From NCBI GenBank assembly GCA_023101725.1, contig JALJCO010012904.1, positions 1 through 64,000 on the forward strand: a DNA stretch of 64,000 nt. Reading direction: 5' to 3'. This document shows, piece after piece, positions 23,301-35,300 of this stretch (position 1 is its first letter; every line of letters begins with the position of its first letter). Position numbers and translations under genes: made by a program. The DNA is from Atherinomorus stipes (lineage: Eukaryota; Chordata; Actinopteri; Atheriniformes; Atherinidae). Below the pieces are notes generated by a model. It worked only from the letters and a program-made list of their open reading frames with translations. It was not told the DNA's origin and did no database searches.

Positions 23301-26300
23301 CTGACAGGATGTTTTAAGAATAGGCAGGACATTTTCTAAGAGAGCTGATTGGTCAGGAGGTAGTGGTTGATCTCTTATCTTAATCACCATGGTAACTTAT
23401 CCGGAACATAATCTGCTCCCAAGCAAGTTAAGTTACTGTGGTGATTTACCCGGTAAAAAAGTGAACCAGCGTCGTAGGATGGAAAACCCAGGTTACCCGC
23501 TGTCTCCATTAGAGAAAATCCAGCTTCTTAGTACAGGCCCCTGAATTGATATTATGGTTTATGTTATTGATATTACCAATGGTAATATCCAGTCTGACTT
23601 GATTTGGAAAAAAAAAAAGAAAAGTTAGCATAAACAGCTGTATACTTCTGAGTTTTGATTGAAGTTTTTATCCTGACAGACAAGTTTCACGGACTTTTCT
23701 GGTTTGCTTCCACAATTGATCAAATTCTGCTAAGTACTTCCTGTTGAGTAAGGTCTGCGGTCATTGGATGGCAATGTGGCTCTGAAAAGGGAATATTCTC
23801 ATTTATTCCTTACAAAAGGTGTTTTAATACTTCGTAACCCTGCTTACAATCATGAACTGGGAGGCTGAATGTTACAACTATAATATTTCTGTGCTTCTTA
23901 CTTTTCATTCTTTTGTACTAAAATATTTCCGTGGTTCCGTCTACTTCGTACATAGTAGTACATTGTAATCTGTATCAACTGTTGGATAGTGAGGAAAAAA
24001 TTGCAGTTTGGAGCAAGTGTTCAACCAAACTATCTAGGGTCAGTTCTTCTGCAAAGACCTTTCGTGTTACTGCTTTAATTTGTTGATATTCAGTTGCATT
24101 CGGTATTCGGCTGAGCATTTTAAATTTTTATTTACCACAAATTTTCATTTCGGTGCATCCCTAGTATTCAGTAGACTACATCCACATTGACTTTCATTGC
24201 TTGTTAGTGTTAAAAAAAACAAGTGTTCCACAAGTTTCTACAAACACGAATGGCACAATATCTCCCTGAACCTTTTTTGGATTTCACAATATCCAATTTT
24301 CAATCGTCAAGTTTGGGAGCTCTTCGTATGCGTGTTGTAATTTGCGCGTTATATAAATTGCTTCCTCAGTTTAAAATGTGCAGTTACTGTGTTAACAGGA
24401 AGTTCTTAGCAAAAAAAAACAACCAACAAAAAAGGTAGCTCTCCCTGTTGTAGCCATGAAACTTGTCTATTGTTTCTGAATTTGAACCTTTGTATTTTGT
24501 GTATGCTTTGATTTGAAATTTTGAGCTGTTTTTATGTTTCATTTTGTATTCTTGCTTGCTGGCTAGGTTAGTTATGTTTTTGCCATAAAGGTGTGGAAGT
24601 CGAGGCCCACAGGGAGGCTTTGTGAAGGTTGATCTTACCGTAATGTTAAACCCAGTTGGGGGAAGTCTGGGTGACCTTAGATGACCTTCTGGGGCATGGG
24701 CTGGCTCAGAACCAGGCCGTAACTTGTGATATGAAAACGAGTTGCTGTTTGGTGGATGGCTTCTTGTGGCTGTCCCCATTTTGCTGATGTCATTGTTTAT
24801 GGAAAGGCACCCGGTGGTTCATATAGCTTTTAGGCTTAGAATAGAAAGGCGCCAGCATTAGATTACAAGTGTATCTTGCTTTGCATCCTCAAATAAAAGA
24901 TGCCAGACTTTCTTGAGGGAAAACCTGATTCATTTTAAGGTTCCTGACATCCTTTTATAGGAAGGTAGTTGGGGTTAGTTGCCTTCAGACACAGACCGGA
25001 CCAGATACTTCCTCTCTCCAGGAGAAGGTGAGTTGCCGCCTCCCGTTTTCATCAAACTGCTGAGAGCATTTACACATCGGTACTCGGTAAGACCTTGATG
25101 CTTACGACCTCCTGGACGTAGCAACGGATGTAATAAGCCTCTGCTGTTTTAAAAAAAAAAGTACAGGCTACCCTGAAATGAAAAGTGGTTAGAGTTGTGG
25201 CCCTGAAGTGTCCAACAACGCTCATTTGCACTTAAAAATAAATCTGATAAAGGACTGTTAAATGTAGACAGCCATTTTTCCAAGTAATATCAGATCATTA
25301 CAGTAATCAGATTATCCCATGATGTCTGGTTTTGATGTTGATGTAAACATCCTCAGGAATATTCAGGAAAAGTTGGTGTTGCATAGATATCTGAATGAAA
25401 TTATGTTGAATTGGATTCAATAGAAATGTGATTGAATCAAGCTCGTGACGAATCAAACAGACACAGGAAATGAGTGAAGATGGTCCGGTGTTGTCATGGA
25501 GACTCGGCTGTAGGAGCTGCCGTATTTACCATCTTCTTCCTGTGGCAGAAGAGCTACAACCAGCGTCTTATTACATGTTCTTTTATGTTTTAGTCAGAAT
25601 AATCGCAGATAATATCCCAGAAAGTTGAGATACCAGTAAAACCACTGAGTCTGGCTCACATGCTGATGCTGTCGTGTGTAATTTTAACTTTGTGCTTTGT
25701 ATTTGTCTTCTTGCAGAAACCTAAAGGTAGAGAGGTTTCTAATGCCAACAGGTTCGTCAAAGTTTGTTGAACCTCTTCCTATTTATTCTTTAGCTCTGCA
25801 TGCTCTGCAGTCACTGCAGATTTCAGTTATTCACTGGATCCATCCAGTTATTCCCTCTCCTCTCCTCACAGCAAAGCGGCCCCAGACCAGGACAAAGGTG
25901 TCGCTGGGAAAGCCTCTGGTAAGAAGCTATTCTCTACGTTCTCATAAAGGAGTCACAAAGTCAAAAAGTGAAATGATATCTTCCTCTCTGTAAAACAAAT
26001 TGAAGAAAAGTTGTTTATCTTCAGACTTTTGAATTAGTTTAAGTAATTTTTTTTTAAAGCTTTTTCCTCTTTCACTCTCCATCCTGCTCTGACTCCACCC
26101 AGCAGAAGGTGAAGCTGACAACAAGGCTGAAGATCAGGTAAGCGATGCCTCATTTACTTCTCAGGTCAGAGTCAGTGGAAAAGAAAAGTTGGTTTATATT
26201 TCAACATTTTGTCTTCAACAGAAGTGTAAGGTGTTGATCACAGGACTTCCTGAGTCCGGCTGCTCAGAGAGTGACATCATGCAGCTGGTCCAGTCCTTCG

Positions 26301-29300
26301 GGGTGCCGTCCAGCATCATTTTGGCAGCACAAATTGGAAAGGTTAGTATCAACGGTATGTGATGGTCTGCAGAAGGACCGACCTCCTGATTCTGACTGTC
26401 TGACTTTACTCAGAAATTATATCAAAGGCATAAAGATCAGTTTAAAGCTGAAGAAAAAAGTTCCAGGGGCCAGTTGTTCAAGAGTTTTAATCTGGATAAA
26501 AGTTATCCGGATTGGGGAATCCTGTTTTTTTTTTTTCATCCTGGTTGTTCAAAGCAACATCAGATTAGATTATTCTGATCCAGGAATTGACTTCCCAGAT
26601 CACCAAATCCAGATAAAACATCCTGTTGATGAGACTAAATATTACAGCAATATAAAGAAAAACGGGGGAAAATATGGTGTCACTGTAAGATTTTATTTGA
26701 GAAGACAAAATTCAAACAATTTGGTTATAGATATTTGGAGACGGTGCTTATCCACGCCTACCATGGCTGATGACCCCTTCTGTTTTTAAACTGTAGAACA
26801 TGTACCATTGGTGGTACTTGTCATCCCTCTAGTGGTATAATGAAAAACTCTCCAGTGTCAACCAATCAGCAGATTACTTTTTGCTAATCTGTAGGTTATG
26901 GATAAGTATTTTTGTCATCACATGTCTATTTTTTGGGGCTTTGTCAGCTTCAGAGTGAGTTTAAGATCTTCACCATCAGTGTGTAACCGACATTTTCATT
27001 GAAATTGTCACATGATCCATGCAGATCCATGGATAATGCCTCCATCCTTGTGCTCCGTGTAGTCTGTAACTTATGAAACTCTGAACGGAGACTGAAGTTG
27101 ATCCAGATATTGCAGCATCCCTCTCATCAGGACCATCAGTTACAGTTTCTGTCTCACTAACAAACTGCTCACCTTTTATATGATTTTTAAGCGTCAAGAT
27201 TAGGTGTTGGTTCGATACGATAATTGATCTTTTGATCCGGTATTTTCGATTTTTTGATACTATAACATAATTTAGAGTAAATAATAAAGACATTAAAGAT
27301 GTTACAAGATCAGTGGTGGAGAATATTTGTAGATGATGTTGAAGAAGCCTGGACATAAAAGTGGGTGAAGGACAGCTGGGAGAATAAGGGAATTGTGTCT
27401 GTCGTATTCCATCACTGTGATTATTTGACTGTGTAATGATAACTCGATGGTTAGGTAGATGTTCAAAAAGTATCAATAAGAGTATCGTTTGTCCAGAATC
27501 TTAACGGTACCCTGGTATCGTTAAGATTAGGAACCGGTACCAAACGATACCGGTACTCGGTATACATCCCTAATCAGAGATATTTTTAAATGAGTCATTT
27601 CCAACACATGATGCTCTCACTTCTGTATAGCAGCTTTCTGTGAGTGGACAGAGACTTTCTTGGATCCAGTGATCAGGCCAGTTATTTGACTTTTCCACTG
27701 TGCCATAACAAAATAAAGTAACCTGATGAGCTGCTGGCAGCATCACTGGAAGGTTCACATCAGAAAATCTCCTTTTTGCTTATGTTGGTGGACCAAAAAG
27801 CAGAGATGTGATCTGATGCAAGAATATTTATCATGTGTGTGAAACTGGGATGGACAAGAGGGTCTTTTGACCCAGTATGTTAATGAAGTGAAACGAAACT
27901 ATTAAACATAGATGAAGTTGTTCTACATAAAAGGAAACCAGTCATGGGTATAATTCTTTAAGAAAAATTATGTGTTATATTAGGGGCCAAATCAGAAGTA
28001 TTTAAGCAGCCCAAGTAGTTTCTGACCCCTCAGGATTATCAGGACTTTGTTTAGGGTTTACCTTTTAGTTATATGAAAAGTTTAAATGTCAGTCCTGGGA
28101 ATAAACCCTTTTACAGTGATAGCTTCAAACACTTAACAACAGTGAATATTTTCATCTGGAGCTAACCGTCCTCCGTCCTCCGTCTGAAAGAAAGTTTCAG
28201 GCATACGATGACTTAAATTCATCTGGTCAGCAGGATGTTTTCTGTACGAACTGCTTGGTGTTACTAAAAAAAAAATCGCTTTAATGATAATAATTTGATC
28301 ATTTACTTGAAATCATATGTTCAAGTTGATTTTTTTTTTATTATTATTATTTTTTTTAAATTTCAGGCTCTGGTGTCGCTGTCTGACCTGGAAGTTGCTG
28401 AAGAGATGGTGAAGGTCCACAGCTTCAAACCTGCAAAGATTAATGACAGCGAAGTAAAAATGACTCTCATCAAACAACACATCAGCCTGAACACACCGGT
28501 ACGCCCCTCATCTTCCTCCAACCCCACTGATGAAGATGTTTAACCCTTAAAACTCAAGCAGATTGCCGGATGCGGTCACTTCCACCGTCATCAGCATCTC
28601 AGGATGCTGATTACATTGTACAGTGTAACTAAATGGGGTAAACTGTGATGGATAGTGTACCCTTTAGGTGATCTGTGGAGGTTTTCCAGACATTTATATC
28701 CCATCCAGGAGGTTTACAATCCAAACACTAAATGTTTATTCAGAGAGACTATCTGGTAAATCCATAATGATCCATGATAACACTATTATTTATCCCATCT
28801 TCATCATAAAAAGATCACTGTCACTACCATGTTGCTAAGAGACCTCTATTTAGACTTGTAAATGATGATGAAGCCACTTCCTGTCCAAATTTCCACCAGT
28901 CAGAGCGCTCCAATTGATGGTAACGTCCAATCAGGAGCAGCCAAAGATCAGCAAGTGAGCAGAAAGTTCTGTGTGTGTCTGAAAAGAAGAAAAATAATGG
29001 TCCTCTTTGGCTGGAATAAAGAAAGAAGAGCTTTCTGATGCAGCTGAGTTGGAATTGGTTTTGTGTGAATAGAAGGTAATAATAGGAGAAATAACTGGAA
29101 ATTAGGGAAAAGTGTAAACATGTAAATAGTTTCTGTTGTGTGTTTGTTTCAATGCCTAATAGCCCAGACTGAGAGAATGATATGCAGATGAGTAAAGGCT
29201 TGGTCACTGTTGATCTGTGTGTTGTTTCTACAAAGTTCTGTTTGTAATAAACTCTGGTTCTGGTTTGCCTTTATGTTGCTTTATCTGTTGAACATTAATT

Positions 29301-32300
29301 TTACATCATTTTAGCCTCATAATCTGACAACTGAGGCTGAACTGGAACATGATGTCTGGATGCTGACATAAAAAAAACAGGCAGGCAAAATCTGTCTTGG
29401 AGTTTAAAGGGTTAAATTAACATGGGTCTTCTGATATTCTTTCATTTTTTATTGTTTACCAATAAACTAAGACTAACCAAGTTGTTAAATGTCCTCACAC
29501 AGGTTGCTCTGTATAATATCCTCATGAGTCCAGTGGATCCATTAGTGAGTATAACTGGTTCATCTTTGTTACTGGAAGAGTTGCTTGTTATTTGTGACTG
29601 TTTATAAATAGAAGTGTCCATTTAAAAGTCTGGAGCATTTATGGAGCCTTTGAATCCTCAAACGTGACGTTATGATGCGTGTCCTGCAGGAGAGCTCCGC
29701 TCTGGTCGGATGGAACTGCCTGCTGGTCATCAAGAACGTTCCGGACACACCGGCTGGCTCCTCCGAGGTCCAGAAACTGGTGCGGCGCTTTGGCACCGTC
29801 ATCAAGACTTTGGTGCTCAGTAACATGGTGAGAGCTGTTGCAAGCATGCTAATCTGGTGCTTGTTTAACCAGTACTCCCAGTTGAGTCTGTTCCAGTTTG
29901 AGTGGATAAAGTGTGCGTTTTTTTCTCCTCATCAGGTCATCTGTGAGATGGCGACCGCAGCGATGGCCTTGTCTGTTTACAAACGCTTCCAGATGTTTCC
30001 GTGCATCATCCAGAGCAACCCGCTGTTTTTCTCCCGCAAGGCCGACCCCAAACCCAGCAGTAAAGTCATCGCCGCGTACCGGGACGTAGCCGAGGTTAGT
30101 CGCTCTGCGTGGCTGAGAGTTGCACTCTTCCTGTTTAGGAAGCTTTGCTGGACTCTGAACCAAGAATGAAACAACACCACGTTAGTAAATACAGTGCTGA
30201 GCCGGTTTGTTTACATGGATAAATGTTTCATCTGTTTAGTTAAAATCAATCTGATCAGATTCCAGCTGACATGTTTACATACATCTGTGATTGACCAGTT
30301 GCGTTTACACGATGGACAGACTTAAAGGTTGAATATGGAACACGGACAGAACAGCGACATCACGTGTGTAGGTTGTAGTTGCAACGGCAGAGAAACAACT
30401 CCAGCTGCTGGGATGCCAGACTCACTGCTGATACGGCAAGTGACCAACAGTCTGCAGCATGTCCAACAAGTAACACCAGAGGAGTTTATAACTGACAGCT
30501 AACGTTAGCCACGTTAGCAAACAAGCCACGTTAGCAAACAAGTTAGCTTACCGATCCAGGAGGAAAGTCGCCATTTCTGCGTTTTGATGGCGTGGAAAAC
30601 GTTTGTTTGGGCCCATCTAGCATAGTCTTTACCTAAATTTACTCCAGTTTTTGCTCTTATCAGGTCACTCCTCACGGATAACAATATCTCGTGTTGGTTG
30701 TCTTTATTTCTGTAATTCTCATCCGATCCAGTAGATGGCAGTGTCAGGAGGGAGGGAGAGATGGACAGAGACGTTTCTGTCAAATGTTATGTTCTGAAAC
30801 AAACTTGTTGTGGCTTATACAGCAAGTGAATGATTATTTTGCCACCAAAACTCTTTTCTCAGTGTTGTTTTTGTTGTTTCATAGAAGTAAACAGCTGCTA
30901 AGATGATGAAGGTGTTACTAAAGTAAAAAAAAATATTGGCAACAAAGACTTTTCCACTTGAAGTGCATTGCAGCATTTAAAGCTTGTTTTCTCATATTTT
31001 TGGTCAGAAACAGGCATTTTGGCTGCAACAAACCCATGTTCTACTGCAGATTACTAAAGAATGAAAAAAAGCTCGAAACAAATGTTTTTTTTTTTCTTAT
31101 AAAAGAAGAGAGTCTAAGCTTTCCTTTGGTACATTCAATGTTTGCATAGGCATAATACACAATATTCTGTGGCTCTCCAAGAATCAGTAAAAATGCTTAA
31201 AAATCCTGGCAACATGGAGCGCTCTGTTTGGAAAAGGTCTGGCAGTCAATGAGTTAATTCACTATAATTATAGTGTTGAATATTAATCAGACGAAGGACT
31301 GGCATAGTCTTTTATCACATGAACGCATGTTTGAGTTTTCCAGTGTGTGTCTACATTCAGTTTCCATGGTGCTGAACATGCTGGTTCTATAGAAATATTT
31401 CTACTTCAGTTTTAGTGACAACAGTAAATTCCCAGTCACCAACCTCATCGCTACCAGCAGCTAACACACATGTGATAAACAACAGATGTGGGTACTCAGA
31501 AGGATGCTACAAACGTAACGTTAGCTACATGTGACAACAGATCAACATGGAGGTGGCTACAAACGTAAGGACTGGGTTAAAAACGTGCAGGTGACAACGG
31601 CTGATGTGTGTGCTCTCAACACCGTTCTGGAAGTAAGCGGTCTATGTTTTAGCCATTCATTCTGTTTCTGGCTGAGGTTGACCTGAGGACCTACAGAGAC
31701 GATCGGTATAAGAAAGTAAAGGAGTTTGTGAAAAATTTTGGATTAATTCCTGCCCTTGTGGACTCGTACTAAAATAGATTGGCCAGAAATCAGCTTAATA
31801 GTGCCACTTTAAAGGGACTTGAGGCAAGATTAAGAAACGAAACTTGCGACTGGCGCTTCAGGTAACTGCAGCCACGAAACCAAGCAGTCACGGGAGCGTG
31901 CACAAACTGAAGCTATAATGTTGTTTACTAAGCTTTTTCTTTGTAGTTACACTTTTGAGTGTCTTTCAGTTGATCTAGATCATATTCTGACGGCAGAAGA
32001 ATCCATAACTATCGCTTACAGTGTTATAATTTAACGCGACCGTCTTCTTCCTGGATCAAAACTGCGGATGTAGGTCATTTGATGTCACGTCCGCAGGGCA
32101 GCGCGGGAAATTCGGACACCGAATTGCAGCGCATTTTGCAGCACACAGCCTGTTCAAGGCAACGGAGAGAAACATGGGTGGAAACGTTATTTTTGGTATT
32201 TAGCGCTTCATCACCCATTCGTATGAAAGAAAAAAAAAAGGGACATTCATGTTTGTTTGTTTTTTTAATTCCTGCCTCAAGTCCCTTTTAAGATAGATCA

Positions 32301-35300
32301 GCATAAATTATTGAACATAATCAAAGTAAAACCATATAGAATAAGGCAAAACAACAATTGCAAACAAGTGACCACAAAAAAAAAGACATCAAAATGAACA
32401 AAAACATGGGTTGTATACAATCTCGTTTAACAAAAACACACAAGCACTCAGGGTTTAGTTCCTGTGGTCCTCTATTTCCCTCATCAGTGTTGTCCACAAG
32501 CTATAAAAATGCAAAATTTCTCAATTGGCAACCACCCAGCAGAAAAGTTTATTTTGTTTTTGTTTGTTTTTACCTAGTTACACTGTAATAGAGGTCAGAG
32601 GGTCAGAACTGCAATTTTACATGCTACACATTGCGATTTTTTTTTTTAACATTTATTTGGTTTTGTTTTGATAAAAGATCTCGGACTCTCTAAGGAAACA
32701 CTGAACCACACTTAACAGTTCCCCGACTCATGCTTTGCATAAAGGTAGCATGAAGGGAAAATACCTCCTGACACTGAGACAACCGGGTACTCCTGTTTAG
32801 AGAAGGAAATGTTCCCATTTAGAGACTGCAGAGAAAGATACCGTCTAGACTCAGGGATTTGTGGGGTTGCTGGAAGACCGTGGTTCTGACCTCGCTGTTC
32901 CTCAGTGCACTGCCTGAGGAAACTACTCGTTATTAGCAGAAGCAGAGGCTCCACTGGACTAATCAGGATCAGAATCTGATGACCTGGAAGGGACCGACAG
33001 CACGACACAGTCTAGACTAGGGATGTGAATCCCCACTAAGGAGGCCAATTCAATACACTGCCAGCAATACGATAGATTAACAATACAGTGAAGCCCCCAG
33101 CCGATGCGATGCAACTCACCCACGATTTGACTTTATATAATGCAATTCAAAACAATTAACACAAAACAAAGAATTTAAAAGTCCTAATCTGGTTTCTAAG
33201 CATCATCGCAATTATTTTACCTTCTCCCTCTCCCAGTGAAGGATGTTTTTGATTGTTTTCTACAAATCAAACAAATTAATCCACCTTAAACTGATGCAGT
33301 TCACTTTGGTACAGACAGAGATGCTGTCAGGAAGTGTTTGCTTTGTTTTTTTAAAGAAAAAAACTGGATAAGTTTCTCACCCAGTTTTGTTTCTGCTCAC
33401 CTCGTATTTATGTTCATCGGTAGAATCATCTGAGGAAGATGTTGGAGGGAGCAGCGTATCCACACCATGCTGCTCTCCTTGCCATGTTCGTCATGCTGCT
33501 GCCGTCTTTTATAGCAGCGCAACATTGTTTTTAAACCACGGATTCCTTGTAAAGTTTTCCATCTTTCAAGTATCGCCAAACTTTTGCTTTGTGTGTCCTC
33601 AGTGATGCTAAATATGTCCTGTTCACCTGCTGTCTCACTCCCTCTGTGTTTGCTGTTTACTGCAGCTGCACCACCCGGCTCCGATGTTTTAAAGCTAAAA
33701 TTAAAAGATAGTGATGGTACGTTCAAGGCACCTCAGAAATACGGGTGAAGAAGAGACAAAGTATGTAATAATTGGTGTAACCATGGGTTTTTACCGATTC
33801 AGACACACCGAGGAAGATGCGTTGCACAATTAGCTGCCAGTTGTATCTGATGCACACTGAAGCTACTGGTGCAGTCGCATCACACACGTCTGTGTCAGAC
33901 CACCGATTCAAATCGGTGAATCTCGACATCCCTAGTCTAGACTGATGTCTGGTCGGTGGAGACCATCGATCTAGTCGTAAATCCTCCACCACTGAACTCT
34001 GGGTGTGTTTGGTTTCAGGATAAACCTGCTAACGGGGACGGCAGCCAGCCGGCAGCAGCTGCAGAAGAAGAAGCAGCAGCACATGAGGAGAAATCAGAAG
34101 CTCCGCTGGAGGAGACGGAAAAAGACGGGGATGAGAAGATGGAGACGGCTGAAGATCAGTCTTTGGGAGGAGATGACGGTGTTAAAAAGGAGGAGCAGGT
34201 TGTTTCTGAGTCTCCAGCTGCACCAGACGCAGATTCAGTGACGGAGGTGAAGGAAACGCCAGCTGCTGAAGAGAAGAAAGATGGCGGCTCGTCGGAAGAA
34301 GGGAAGGACTCTACGCCAGCTGCTGAAGAGAAGAAAGATGGCGGCTCGTCGGAGGAGGGGAAGGACTCCACGCCAGCTGGAGAGGAGACACAAGCGCCCC
34401 CTACTGATGGCAGCTCAGCCCCTAACGAGGTGGCCATGCCCGAGCTCCCCAAGGTAGCTGTCTGTGAGGTCGGAGTCGTCAGCTGATGGATCATCAGATT
34501 TTAACGTTTGTTTTTTAACTCTGGTCTGAGCAGATGACGCAGGCAATGGTGAACGCGCTGCTCGTGGAGTGCAGGACCAGAACCGCCGGGAAAGCTGCAG
34601 CGCCCCCCGCTGGGAAACCACAGCAAGCCAAGACAGAGGCTGCAGAGGAGGCCAAGGAGTCAGCCTCACAGGAGGAGGAGGAGGAGGAGGAGAAGGAGGG
34701 GAAGGAGGAAGAGGAGGAGGGGATGGAGAGGAAAGACAGGGACTACAGGCGGGAGAGGGAGGTGAGGGAGAGGGAGAGGAGGGAGAGGGAGAGGAGGGCC
34801 TGGGAGAAGGAGAGGGCCAAGAGGGAGAAGGAGCGCGCTGAGAAAGCCAGGAAGGAGAGGGAGAGGAGGGAGGAGGAGAGGAGGGAGTGGGAGAGGAGAG
34901 AGAGGGAGAGGAGGGAGAGGAAGAGAGGCTACAGGGAAGGATCTGGGTCCAGGTCTTCCTACAGGTCCGAGGGCTACAGGCAGAGCTCCTGGATGGATGA
35001 GCGGTACGGTGAGGAGGACGAAGCCAGACAGGTGAGGACACACACACACAAACATGCACACACACACACACACTCACACACGTGCACACACACACTGACG
35101 GGTAAAACGTCGTTCAGTCTGGTGATTCTGGGTGTGTGTTGTGAACTCAGACGGAGGATGACGAGTCTGAAGACTTCCCCTTCAACATGAGTGACTTCGT
35201 CACCGTCGACGAAGTCGGAGACGTGGCAGATCTTCCCTCTCCTGCTGTTGCCATGGAAACATCACAGGAAGAGCATCCCACACCTGAACAACAGGACGTG

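Larger units (their letters stand above)
17724..25716 (+). other. Intron 8 (8 kb) of the ZNF638-like gene
   Basis: No host exon is recognised. It contains the retrovirus-like block at 19936-21820 and the Harbinger element at 22000-23540. A hAT-type right end (gcatccctag) lies near 24152. Unassigned sequence lies at 17724-19900 and 24200-25700. Confidence 0.7.
30095..34018 (+). other. Intron 16 with two transposons, no gene seen
   Basis: It contains the TTTAAAGGG-type element at 31808-32291 and the hAT element at 33018-33934. Segment 30095-31800 has a few short repeats (tgtttacat motifs, tandem cacgttagcaaacaag near 30510-30540) but no recognisable coding sequence. Confidence 0.65.

Noticed and set aside
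24384..24779. 131-codon minus-strand frame
   Set aside because: No recognisable motif; no splice or promoter support; probably intron or repeat sequence.
26271..26789. 172-codon frame running through exon 12
   Set aside because: A different register from the RRM2 exon, and it runs on into intronic repeat; the RRM frame is clearly preferred.
26976..27476. 166-codon minus-strand frame
   Set aside because: It overlaps a hAT-like element and shows no protein family motif.
34156..35095. Long minus-strand Pro/Ser-rich frames opposite exons 17 and 18
   Set aside because: Shadows of the purine-rich coding strand; the plus-strand exons have correct splice sites and family motifs.
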